Shown here in pieces: positions 42,353-50,424 of a stretch of DNA of 64,000 nucleotides (positions are counted from its first letter, which is position 1; each line of letters starts with the position of its first letter). Origin of the DNA: Bacillota bacterium (lineage in GTDB: Bacteria; Bacillota; UBA4882; UBA8346); assembly GCA_023435225.1 (NCBI GenBank), contig JAEYRX010000039.1:1-64000 (forward strand), given 5' to 3'. The translations under genes and the position numbers were made by a program. The notes below the pieces were generated by a model. It did no database searches and was not told the DNA's origin. It worked only from the letters and a program-made list of their open reading frames with translations.

Positions 42353-42662
42353 GTATTAAGTAAAATAACAGGGTTTGTTATTAATTTAATATAGTTAAGT
42401 CATAGATTAGGTTTAAACAATCTAATCTTTTTTTATTTGTAACTTGTTTTATTTAAGACTTAATAGTAAATAAATGAAATTTTATTTATTAACGGAACTT
42501 TTTTACTAAAATTCGTTTTATATGAAAAATCTTATTATTAAAAAAATAAAATCATTTATTAAATTAAAATTTTTCCTTTATTATACTAAAACAGGTAAAA
42601 GGAATTCAATTTTCCCTGTCGAAGTATACCAAAAAGTCCATACTTTATTAGGGGGCGGGAAG
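42353..42662. other. 310-bp AT-rich intergenic region before exbB
   Basis: It holds the ispF terminator (42404-42435) and then AT-rich sequence. A weak promoter-like pair, TTAAAT (42559) and TATACT (42582) with a 17-base spacer, lies about 75 bases before exbB. An in-frame extension of exbB from 42522 crosses it, but its basic, low-complexity sequence is not convincing as protein. Confidence 0.5.
42404..42435 (+). terminator. Terminator after ispF
   Basis: AGATTAG and CTAATCT form a 7-bp stem with an 11-base loop, followed by a T-run. Confidence 0.75.
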
Positions 42663-43265
42663 ATGTGGCATTTTTTTATTAAAGGCGGATTAGTAATGAT
42701 CCCGCTGGGGTTTTGTTCCATTTTAGCAATGGCCATTGTTATTGAAAGAATTATTTTCTACAGTTTACAAAATAAAAATGATGAGCGAGAATTTAATCTA
42801 CTCAAACTTTATTTACACCAGGGTAAATTGGTTGAAGCGAAAGACTTGGCTACCAGTTGGCGTTCCCCTATGGGGCGAATTTCCGGAGAGGTTCTAACTC
42901 AATCTGAACTTGACCGGAACTTGCTTGAGCAGTCAGCCCAAAGAGCCGGCGAAGCAGAATTAAAAGGTATGCAGCGTGGTTTGGGTTTGCTTGATACTAT
43001 TGTAACGGCTAGTCCGTTGTTAGGTCTTTTCGGTACGGTTACAGGAATTATTCAAGCATTCACGGCAATGGCTTCCACCGGAGGAAATCAGGCGGCTCAA
43101 TTAAGCGATGGTATTGCCAAAGCCCTTTATACAACGGCCTTTGGTCTGGCTATTGCCATTCCGGCTTTATTCTTTGTTAATTACTTTTATAGCATAGTTG
43201 ATAGAAAAGCCAGGGAATTAACAGCAATGGGTCAAGAAATTTTAACAATCCTCCGTAAAGGTTAG
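42663..43265 (+). CDS. exbB: ExbB/TolQ-family proton channel protein
   Basis: ExbB with ExbD uses the proton gradient to energise TonB for transport across the outer membrane. I start at the ATG of MWHFFIKGGLVMIPLGFCSI after GGGGGCGGG, giving 200 residues. There are three hydrophobic segments (about 10-30, 105-130 and 150-175). The family core LGLLDTIVTASPLLGLFGTVTGIIQAF (in pieces, about 102-128) and DGIAKALYTTAFGLAIAIPALF (about 145-166) are clear. It precedes exbD and tonB directly. TolQ is an alternative, but the tonB gene favours Exb. Confidence 0.92.
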   Translation: MWHFFIKGGLVMIPLGFCSILAMAIVIERIIFYSLQNKNDEREFNLLKLYLHQGKLVEAKDLATSWRSPMGRISGEVLTQSELDRNLLEQSAQRAGEAELKGMQRGLGLLDTIVTASPLLGLFGTVTGIIQAFTAMASTGGNQAAQLSDGIAKALYTTAFGLAIAIPALFFVNYFYSIVDRKARELTAMGQEILTILRKG

Positions 43266-43274
43266 GTGATTCAG

Positions 43275-43706
43275 ATGAATCTGCAATTAAACCGGAGGCG
43301 TTCCCGGATCGACATGATCCCGATGATTGATGTGATGTTTTTTATGCTGGTATTTTTTATGCTCTTTTCCACTATAAATGGAGCCCAGACCGGTGTGCCG
43401 GTTAATTTGCCGAAAGTATTTCATTTGGGAAATATCGTCGAGAACACTATGGTTATCAGTATTACCGATGATTCCCGAATTTATCTTGGGAAACAGTTAT
43501 TAGAACTTAATGAATTAAAAGAACAAATAAGTAAACAACTCCTGAATGATCCGGCTACCCGGATTATTATCAGACCGGACGCTACCGTAACTTACCGGGA
43601 AATTGTCAGAGTAATGGATACACTGGCCAGCGCCGGCCTGGAGCGGCCGCTTTTAGGCGTGGACAGGCAGCAGATACCGAATAATCAATTGAGAATTGAG
43701 AATTGA
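43275..43706 (+). CDS. exbD: ExbD/TolR-family protein
   Basis: ExbD is the single-pass partner of ExbB. The 143-residue protein starts at the ATG six bases after AGGTG. It has a short basic N-terminus and one transmembrane segment with the functional aspartate in IDMIPMIDVMFFMLVFFMLF (about 13-32). A periplasmic domain follows, ending in DTLASAGLERPLLGV. It is nine bases from exbB. Confidence 0.92.
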   Translation: MNLQLNRRRSRIDMIPMIDVMFFMLVFFMLFSTINGAQTGVPVNLPKVFHLGNIVENTMVISITDDSRIYLGKQLLELNELKEQISKQLLNDPATRIIIRPDATVTYREIVRVMDTLASAGLERPLLGVDRQQIPNNQLRIEN

Positions 43707-43787
43707 AATCCGTGTTAATCTGTGTAAATCCTGTTAAAAAAAGTTTTATAGATTTTAATAGACGGGATTAACAGGATTAACGGGATT
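43706..43787. repeat. Inverted repeat of AATCCTGTTAA/GATTAACAGGATT words
   Basis: The left arm (43706-43736) holds CGTGTTAATC and AAATCCTGTTAA. The right arm (43761-43787) holds GGGATTAACAGGATTAACGG. Each arm repeats a 10-base word about three times in opposite sense. It fills the exbD-tonB gap. Confidence 0.65.
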
Positions 43788-43820
43788 GATTAACCCATTT
43801 TTATTGGTGGGGAGTGCGAT

Positions 43821-44579
43821 ATGACTCTATATGAACGAGGTAATTACTTTGTAGCGGTAGCTATCTCTTTACTTTTGCATTTAATATTGCTATTAATTTA
43901 TATCCCTGGATTTTTGGCTAAATCGGAATTAGTTACTGCCTATCCGATTGGTATGGTTGAATTTGCCGCAAGTTCCGAATTGCAGAATGAATCTACCGGA
44001 GTTACTTCAGCTATGCCTGATTCGGTTTCCATTTCTAATGATAAAATACCGGAACAACAAAGCAAAAAAGCTGAAGAAGTTAAAGATAAAAAAACAGTAA
44101 CTAATCCGGTTCTTAAAACAAAACCTAAAGAAGAGACAGCTATTATTCCAAAGAAAGAGGGTATTGCAGTCACTGAAGCTATAGGAAAAGCCGGTTCTGT
44201 CGGAGGGAATAAACCGGAGGCTGATGGGTTAGGTGTTAAAGGAGATGGAGCTGCTGGGAAACCATTAGGCTTTGGGACCGGAGAAGGAATGGTTACAGTA
44301 TTGGGACCGAAGCCGAACTATCCTAAAAATGCACAGAATGAAGAGATAGAAGGAAAAGTAGCAGTTCGAGTTTTGGTTAAGAAAGATGGTAGTTTAGAAA
44401 AGGTGAATCTAACCAAATCTTCCGGAGATTATCGTTTAGATAAAGTGGCGATTTCGTCAATTGAACGAAACTGGAAATTTAAAGCAGCAAGCAGAGATTA
44501 TTTTATTGATCTGATCTTTAATTTTAATATGGAAACTAATGTTACTTTTAAGTTTTTATATTCGGAAAGCAGAGAATAA
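43821..44579 (+). CDS. tonB: TonB-like energy transducer
   Basis: TonB spans the periplasm and passes energy from ExbBD to outer-membrane receptors. The 252-residue protein has an N-terminal anchor (about 10-33). A Lys/Pro/Glu-rich and Gly-rich extended region follows (about 55-160), then a C-terminal TonB domain (about 165-245) with PNYPKNAQNEEIEGKVAVRV, VLVKKDGSLEKVNLTKSSGD and LDKVAISSIERNWKFKA. No TonB-dependent receptor is in the window, so the cargo is unknown. The presence of TonB in a spore former supports an outer membrane. Confidence 0.9.
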   Translation: MTLYERGNYFVAVAISLLLHLILLLIYIPGFLAKSELVTAYPIGMVEFAASSELQNESTGVTSAMPDSVSISNDKIPEQQSKKAEEVKDKKTVTNPVLKTKPKEETAIIPKKEGIAVTEAIGKAGSVGGNKPEADGLGVKGDGAAGKPLGFGTGEGMVTVLGPKPNYPKNAQNEEIEGKVAVRVLVKKDGSLEKVNLTKSSGDYRLDKVAISSIERNWKFKAASRDYFIDLIFNFNMETNVTFKFLYSESRE

Positions 44580-44732
44580 GATAATTGACAATCGAGAAAT
44601 TTAAAAGATTTGTATGATAGAGAAAGTTGAGAAAATAAATTAATCAAGTAGATCGGTTTTGACAATTAATTGGCATTTTGCTTGATCTACATATATATGT
44701 TTAATCCGCTGGAGGCGGAGGTGATGGGGAAT

Positions 44733-46721
44733 ATGAAATTTAGGATCTTAGGTTTTTTATTAGTAACAAGTTTTTTAATTTGTTTAGGTGCAGTGTGGGC
44801 CGGGGATGAGCAATTGCTTTCCCTGGAGAATAAATATATCAAAATTTTTATTAATAATACTGACCAAGAGACGGGACGTTTTGCGGTTGACGTTACCGGA
44901 GGAGATCCGGGACGAATTGATGATAATGGGAAACCGTTAATTTATGGTCATCCAAAACCTTGGACATCCTTTTCAACCATTCAAATCGGAGGAAAGAATT
45001 ATGTTTTTGGGAAGTCCACTATTAAGCGTCCTGGAGCCGGATTACCTGGCGGTGAAATAATTGAACTGCCGAAAATAAATAATGATCAAATAACTATGAA
45101 ATGCAAATATGATACGGTGGAAGTGGAACAACTGCTGGATATTACCCGCAGTCCCAGTACCGGAGCTTTGGATACGGCCAGGATTAAATACATATTTAAA
45201 AATACCGGAGTCAGTCCGGTAGCAGTCGGATTAAGAACTATTTTAGATACAATGGTGGGAGATAATGACGGGGCTCCATTTCGAATCGGTGGCAAAGAGG
45301 TTCTAACCGATTATAGTTGTGCTTCAACTGAATATCCTGATTTTTGGCAAGCTTTTGATTCTCTTTCCAAACCGGCGGTTATAGCCCAAGGCACTCTAAA
45401 AGGCGGGGATGTAACCACTCCAGATAAGTTATTATTTACTAATTGGGGTAAAGCGGCCGATTATCCGTGGGAGATCCCGATTGAGGCAGGACAAGACTTT
45501 ACCCGGTTAGGCGAATATGAACTTGATAGTGCAGTGGCGATGTATTGGTATCCACGCTCTATTCAACCCGGAGGCCTTGTTCATGTTACTATATATTATG
45601 GTTTAGGCGGGATTACCTTCTCACCGGGCACTACATTCCTGGGAATTTCCGCTCCGGCTGAAATACAATATAGTTTTAACGCTTCCCGTAAGTATACAAT
45701 TGTAATGTACATGGAGCACCGGGGGGAAGCAAAAGCTGAGAATGTAAAAATCAATCTGAAGTTACCCACCGGACTTGAATGTGTAAATGGAGACTCAAAC
45801 ATCACTTTGCCGGAATTAATGCCGGGAGTTACCAAGCAGTTCTTATGGGAGATCCGGCCGAATGGGCTTTACCAAGGTGAAACCGGATTCGAGGTAAAGG
45901 TATCCGGAGAGCATCTGGAAGCTAATGAAGTATCCCGGAAGATAAAAATAGTCGGCCCTCCGGTTCTTAATGTTTCCGTAAGTGTCCCGGTTATAAAGAT
46001 AAGCGCTAACCATTGGGAACCTTATCCGGCGGAGATAATAGCTAAAGTCACAAATACCGGTCAGTCTTCCGCTTACAATCTGAAAGCAACCTTTATTTGT
46101 GAAGCCGGAGTTAATTTAGCCGAAGGCGAACGTAGTGATAAATACTTAATAAATCTTGATAATCAGGCTGAAACAATCGTTTCTTGGCAGGTGGTTCCAA
46201 CCGGAGCTTTGGAAACCGGCCGGTTTAAGGTAGTGATTACTGGTGATGGATTGAAACCGGTTACTATTCCCGGAGAATTGATTATACCTCCATTATCGAC
46301 TAAACTAAGCTTTGTTGCTCCGGAGGTTGATAAGCTAAGGGTAGGGCAGATTTTTAACCTGGATTTATTTGCTTATAATCTTCAGGATGTTATAAAATTT
46401 ACTGCCGATGTTAAATATGACTCCGGTAAATTACGGTTGGTTTATATCTCCCGGGGGACTTTTTTAATCGAAGGGGATGACTTTTCGGAATGGAAGAGCG
46501 GCGAAATTGACAATAAAAATGGGATTGCCCGCAATATAAATGGTTCCAGAAGAAAAGCCTATAGTGGAAATGAAGTCACTTTCATTCGGTTAAATTTCAT
46601 TGTTACCGCTGCCGGCGCCAGTGAAGTGACTTTGGAAAATATCAAGCTTTTGGATGCTAACGGAAATGAAGTTAATTGTGGTTACACACCATTAAAATTA
46701 CAAATTGAGGAGGCGAAGTAA
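44733..46721 (+). CDS. Secreted multidomain protein with CARDB-like repeats and a cohesin-like domain
   Basis: The function is unknown. The protein of about 662 residues has a signal peptide (about 1-23, ending GAVWA-GDEQ). An N-terminal beta-rich domain follows (about 27-290, NKYIKIFINNTDQETGRFAV), then two CARDB/NEW3-like segments (about 292-377 and 408-490). A C-terminal segment (about 525-645) resembles a cohesin-type domain: LRVGQIFNLDLFAYNLQDVI, TADVKYDSGKLRLVYISRG, then VTFIRLNFIVTAAGASEVTL. Such domains bind other extracellular proteins. The stop codon overlaps the start of the SLH gene, so both are co-translated. A start at 44724 is also possible. Confidence 0.72.
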   Translation: MKFRILGFLLVTSFLICLGAVWAGDEQLLSLENKYIKIFINNTDQETGRFAVDVTGGDPGRIDDNGKPLIYGHPKPWTSFSTIQIGGKNYVFGKSTIKRPGAGLPGGEIIELPKINNDQITMKCKYDTVEVEQLLDITRSPSTGALDTARIKYIFKNTGVSPVAVGLRTILDTMVGDNDGAPFRIGGKEVLTDYSCASTEYPDFWQAFDSLSKPAVIAQGTLKGGDVTTPDKLLFTNWGKAADYPWEIPIEAGQDFTRLGEYELDSAVAMYWYPRSIQPGGLVHVTIYYGLGGITFSPGTTFLGISAPAEIQYSFNASRKYTIVMYMEHRGEAKAENVKINLKLPTGLECVNGDSNITLPELMPGVTKQFLWEIRPNGLYQGETGFEVKVSGEHLEANEVSRKIKIVGPPVLNVSVSVPVIKISANHWEPYPAEIIAKVTNTGQSSAYNLKATFICEAGVNLAEGERSDKYLINLDNQAETIVSWQVVPTGALETGRFKVVITGDGLKPVTIPGELIIPPLSTKLSFVAPEVDKLRVGQIFNLDLFAYNLQDVIKFTADVKYDSGKLRLVYISRGTFLIEGDDFSEWKSGEIDNKNGIARNINGSRRKAYSGNEVTFIRLNFIVTAAGASEVTLENIKLLDANGNEVNCGYTPLKLQIEEAK

Positions 46722-47353
46722 TGAAAAATAATTTAAAAATATTATTGAGTATGATGATGATAATGGTTATACTTCTGGCTGGAACACAACTGGTAATGGC
46801 TGAAGTTAATCCGAGTGACGTTCCATCATCCCATTGGGCTTATAAAGCGGTAAAAACATTAATTGACAAAGGATATTTGCAATTATATCAAGATCAAACT
46901 TTTCAAGGGGATAAATCGGTTGACCGTTATACTTTAGCGGTAATTGTTGCCAAAATTTTGAATGAAATCTCTGCCGGTCAAGTTGGCACCAGCAAAGAAG
47001 ATGTTACTCTTTTAAAAAGTTTGACAAATGAATTCCGGGATGAACTGGTGGGGGCTAATACCAAACTGAATACTACCGACAAAAAGATAGAGTTTTTGGC
47101 AAGGCAGGATTTAATAGTAAAAGAAGATTTAACCCGAACCAATCTGGCGGTTCAAAACCTTACCGATGAACAGAAAGAGCTTCAAAAAGAAGTTCAACAA
47201 ATGCTGACGGATATTAATAGTTTGCAAGAACAAAATACCAGGTTAAAGGCTGATCTTGAAAGATTAAGAGTTGAACTGGCAGAGACCAAGAAAAAACAGA
47301 ATTTATACATACTGGCGGCGTTAATTCTGGGTCTTATTGGGGCAACTAAATAA
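46721..47353 (+). CDS. SLH-coiled-coil envelope tether (Omp-alpha-like)
   Basis: The 210-residue protein has a signal peptide (about 1-27). One S-layer-homology repeat follows (about 31-85, DVPSSHWAYKAVKTLIDKGYL and FQGDKSVDRYTLAVIVAKIL), then a long coiled coil (about 95-190, rich in LQKEVQQ/LKADLERLRVEL heptads). The C-terminal hydrophobic segment is LYILAALILGLIGA. The layout matches outer-membrane spacer proteins of diderm Firmicutes and Thermotogae, where the SLH domain binds wall-linked polymer and the C-terminus sits in a membrane. That role is inferred. Confidence 0.82.
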   Translation: MKNNLKILLSMMMIMVILLAGTQLVMAEVNPSDVPSSHWAYKAVKTLIDKGYLQLYQDQTFQGDKSVDRYTLAVIVAKILNEISAGQVGTSKEDVTLLKSLTNEFRDELVGANTKLNTTDKKIEFLARQDLIVKEDLTRTNLAVQNLTDEQKELQKEVQQMLTDINSLQEQNTRLKADLERLRVELAETKKKQNLYILAALILGLIGATK

Positions 47354-47374
47354 TTAAAACTATTAATTACTTTG

Positions 47375-47410
47375 AAACCTGCTCAATTTGGGCAGGTTTT
47401 TATTTTTTTT
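47375..47410 (+). terminator. Terminator after the SLH gene
   Basis: AAACCTGC and GCAGGTTT form a perfect 8-bp stem followed by a long T-run. Confidence 0.9.
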
Positions 47411-47529
47411 TAATTGAATAGAAAAAGAGGTTGATATATAATTAATAAATATGTTAATCAGAGTATTGTAGAAAAATAAAAAATCAGGTTAAAATAAGTA
47501 TTAAAAATCAGAATATGAGGTTGTAAAGA

Positions 47530-48048
47530 GTGCTCAATTGGATCCAATCTATAGATGAAAGAATATTATCTTTCATTAACCAAAGATATAAATCTAAATC
47601 CCTATGGAAGATCATGCGCTTTTTTTCGCATCTTCCTTATTGGCGTCAGTTTGTATTGGTTTTGGTAATACTGTTATTAATTTTCGGGACGGTTCAAATA
47701 AGATGGCAAATAGCGTTCACTTTATTAGCAGTATTTTTAAGTGATCAAACCTGTAATGCTATTAAAGCAATAGTAAAGAGAAATCGGCCGGACCGAAAAG
47801 GAAACCCCAAAGGAAATTTTTGGAAAAGATTGGGTTTTTATTCATTTCCTTCTTCTCATGCTGCAAATATGTTCACAGTGGCAATTTTACTTTCACATTG
47901 GTATTCATATTTAATAGTACCGCTTTTTTTATTAGCCGGGTTGGTATCTTTCTCACGAATTTATCTTAATAATCACTATCCTTCAGATATAATAATTGGA
48001 GGTATAATAGGGTTAACTTACGGGTATCTGATAATACAATTTGTTTAA
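47530..48048 (+). CDS. PAP2-family membrane phosphatase
   Basis: This is likely an undecaprenyl-diphosphate or lipid phosphatase of the membrane. The 172-residue protein, with a GTG start, has about five hydrophobic segments. The three acid-phosphatase motifs are AIVKRNRPD (about 79-87), PSSHAAN (about 105-111) and SRIYLNNHYPSD (about 142-153). It precedes a lipid A-type acyltransferase, so lipid A dephosphorylation is another possible role. It has its own terminator. Confidence 0.9.
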   Translation: MLNWIQSIDERILSFINQRYKSKSLWKIMRFFSHLPYWRQFVLVLVILLLIFGTVQIRWQIAFTLLAVFLSDQTCNAIKAIVKRNRPDRKGNPKGNFWKRLGFYSFPSSHAANMFTVAILLSHWYSYLIVPLFLLAGLVSFSRIYLNNHYPSDIIIGGIIGLTYGYLIIQFV

Positions 48049-48057
48049 TACTATTTA

Positions 48058-48081
48058 AATGTGCCAAAAGGCACTTTTTTT
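48058..48081 (+). terminator. Terminator after the PAP2 gene
   Basis: GTGCC and GGCAC pair around AAAA and are followed by seven T residues. Confidence 0.85.
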
Positions 48082-48167
48082 AAGCTTAGCAGGATTCTTA
48101 TAAAATATTGGGAAATATAAGAAATAATTAGTATATTCTAGAATCATCGGAGGTTAAACCGGAATAT

Positions 48168-49088
48168 ATGGCAAAGAAGAAAGCTAAAAAGAAAGCAAAA
48201 TTAAATCTTTGGTTTGAGTATATATTTTTTAAGGGCTTGTTTTTCTTGGCAAAAATCACCCCCTTTTCATTTAACCGATGGGTTTGGGGCAAATTAGGCC
48301 TATTATTTTTTTCTACTCTAAAATCACGTCGTTTGTTGACTTTGGAAAATATTTATAACGCCAAAGAACGAGGCTTTTTAAAGCACGATATCAATGAATT
48401 CCAATTGGCGAAACAAGCATGGAAACACATGGGTGTTGTAGGAAGTGAGTTTTTATATTTTAATACCCGAACTCCGGAACAGCTTAAAAAGATAGTTGAA
48501 CTTAAAGGAGAAGAAAACTTAAAGCAAGTGTTGGCAAAGGGAAAAGGCGCCATTATGGTAATGGCCCATATTGGCAATTGGGAGTTACTAGGTATGTACC
48601 TTTCGTTTATCGGCTATAAGTTAAGTCCGTTGGTTAAAACCCAATCCAATGAGTTACTGGATAAAGTCATTCAAGATAAAAGACAATCAGTAGGAATGAA
48701 AACAATTCCCCGTTCCGGTTTTCTCCGACCGATCATTGCAGCCTTTAAGAATAACGAAATTGTACCATTTTTAGTAGACCAGGATGCCCGAAAACGCGGT
48801 ATTAAAGTAAATTTCTTCGGAAGAGAGGCTTCTATTCCCAGAGGTCCGGCCGAATTCGCCCTTCGAACTGGAACGCCGGTAATATTTGCCTACATTGTGA
48901 AGCAAGCTCCAACACGTTACTCATTGGTAATATCTGAAGAGTTGCCGGTGAAAAATACCGGTGATTATGAAAAGGATTTAGTAGAGAACACGATTTTATT
49001 TATAGATTTAATTCAAAAAATCATTGCTGAACATCCTACTCAATGGTTATGGATGCATTCATTATGGCCTTCAAAAATCAGGGTTTAA
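48168..49088 (+). CDS. Lipid A biosynthesis acyltransferase (LpxL/HtrB family)
   Basis: LpxL-type enzymes add secondary acyl chains to lipid A on the inner membrane. The 306-residue protein has a very Lys-rich start (MAKKKAKKKAKLN), a membrane-associated region, the catalytic H-x4-E motif in MAHIGNWELLG (His at about 133), and the FLVDQDARKRGIKVNFFGREASIPRGPAEFA block (in pieces, about 203-234). HPTQWLWMHSLWPSK lies near the end. Its 3' end overlaps the convergent KpsS-like gene by four bases. It is direct evidence for lipid A and hence an outer membrane. Confidence 0.92.
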   Translation: MAKKKAKKKAKLNLWFEYIFFKGLFFLAKITPFSFNRWVWGKLGLLFFSTLKSRRLLTLENIYNAKERGFLKHDINEFQLAKQAWKHMGVVGSEFLYFNTRTPEQLKKIVELKGEENLKQVLAKGKGAIMVMAHIGNWELLGMYLSFIGYKLSPLVKTQSNELLDKVIQDKRQSVGMKTIPRSGFLRPIIAAFKNNEIVPFLVDQDARKRGIKVNFFGREASIPRGPAEFALRTGTPVIFAYIVKQAPTRYSLVISEELPVKNTGDYEKDLVENTILFIDLIQKIIAEHPTQWLWMHSLWPSKIRV

Positions 49089-50233
49089 TTCATTAAAATT
49101 GTATCGAACCTTTTGTTTATGATTTCTATTGTTTTAGCTGTAGGTTCCCGCCAGCTTCCTTTAATATAATATTCATCCAGATATGACAGAAAACTATTTT
49201 TAAGATTATTATCAAAGTTCCATGTTTGAACTTTCTTAATGCACTCAATCAGTTCCTGAAAATTATCGGCATGTAATACTAATCCTTCAATATTATAAAA
49301 TGCTTGTCCCAAAGTAATTACTTTCTTCCCTAATAGTAAAGATTCAATCCCTACTGATGAGTTTATTGTGATGACACCTTGACTGTTTTCGATTAACTCC
49401 TGGGTGGAATTGCCGTTAGCAAATAAAACATTAGGAGATTTTAGCCTTTTTTTAAAAACGGAATAATCATTTTTACAAGTAGGATGTTCTTTGAAGACAA
49501 GCCATAAATTTTGTCCTGCTTCATCTCTAGCTCGAATAACTAATTCAGTAAGCAACTCCATTTTATCAATCCAAGGTGAAAATAAAATTATTTGGGAATC
49601 TCCAAAAACTTGAAAAGGTATAAACAGATAGTTATCTGGTAATTTAACTGGTGTGTCCTTAATTATCTTTTTAGATTCTCGTTTTATAAGTTGGGATTTA
49701 GGCTCGTTATAATTATGAGGGACGGAAAGACTCAGGTAAAAATCAGGATCTCTCGGTACAGAGTTTTGAAAGTTAATCCCTTTTGTATCCATGGCAGTTG
49801 TATTTGGTAAGGCGCCATTTTCAAAGAAAACGGTTTTAATATTAGTTCTTCTGGCGGCTACAATTGCAGCAGCTAAAGGAATAGCATTACCACTCCAAAC
49901 ACCGATACAATCAATTTTTTTATTCTCAAAATACCGACAATAGTTATTAAAATAATTTTTGGCAACAAACATTAAATAATGACGAAAAATATGACGAAGA
50001 AATTTAATCCATCGTAATAGAGTAGTTCGACTAATTTTCTTTTTATAGTAATAATTTACAACTTTTTCAAGCTCTGGATTTGTTGGTTTATAATTATTAG
50101 TAGTATACTTATGGAACTCAGCTGTTTCAATAATTTCAACATTATTATGTTTAGTTAATGTAGGCGATATTTCATTGAAAAAAAATGAATGATGTTTACG
50201 ATCTACTAAGAGCAATATATTAGGTTTTTTCAT
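49085..50233 (-). CDS. Capsule polysaccharide synthesis protein, KpsS/KpsC-like (Capsule_synth)
   Basis: Family members transfer beta-Kdo residues to a lipid or glycan acceptor during capsule export. The 382-residue protein is of GT-B character. It has VWSGNAIPLAAAIVAAR (about 119-135), VFFENGALPNTTAMD (about 140-154), the HPTCKN segment (about 277) and ITINSSVGIESLLLGKKVITLGQAFY (in pieces, about 314-339), all typical of this group. It is convergent with the acyltransferase gene. Here it may modify the lipopolysaccharide core rather than a capsule; this is inference. Confidence 0.78.
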   Translation of the reverse strand: MKKPNILLLVDRKHHSFFFNEISPTLTKHNNVEIIETAEFHKYTTNNYKPTNPELEKVVNYYYKKKISRTTLLRWIKFLRHIFRHYLMFVAKNYFNNYCRYFENKKIDCIGVWSGNAIPLAAAIVAARRTNIKTVFFENGALPNTTAMDTKGINFQNSVPRDPDFYLSLSVPHNYNEPKSQLIKRESKKIIKDTPVKLPDNYLFIPFQVFGDSQIILFSPWIDKMELLTELVIRARDEAGQNLWLVFKEHPTCKNDYSVFKKRLKSPNVLFANGNSTQELIENSQGVITINSSVGIESLLLGKKVITLGQAFYNIEGLVLHADNFQELIECIKKVQTWNFDNNLKNSFLSYLDEYYIKGSWREPTAKTIEIINKRFDTILMN

Positions 50234-50317
50234 ATGAATTTCCCCTTACTGATAAGTTTTCTAATCCGTATGTAGAACTGTATTTTTAAATTTCTAAAAA
50301 AATAAAGCATTACTTGG

Positions 50318-50347
50318 TTAGACTTTTAATTAGCATTATGATAGAAT
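50318..50347 (+). promoter_or_regulatory. Candidate promoter for hldE
   Basis: TTAGAC and TAGAAT are spaced by 18 bases in the divergent gap, about 78 bases before the hldE start. Confidence 0.4.
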
Positions 50348-50424
50348 TATATCATTGTCAGTGCGATAAATCTATAGTTAACAAGTGTTTGCGTAATTAT
50401 ACCAATCAATAGAGGTTAAATGAC

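Noticed and set aside
42522..42662. N-terminal extension of exbB
   Set aside because: It is basic and low complexity and has no ribosome site; the ATG at 42663 follows a strong one and matches the family start.
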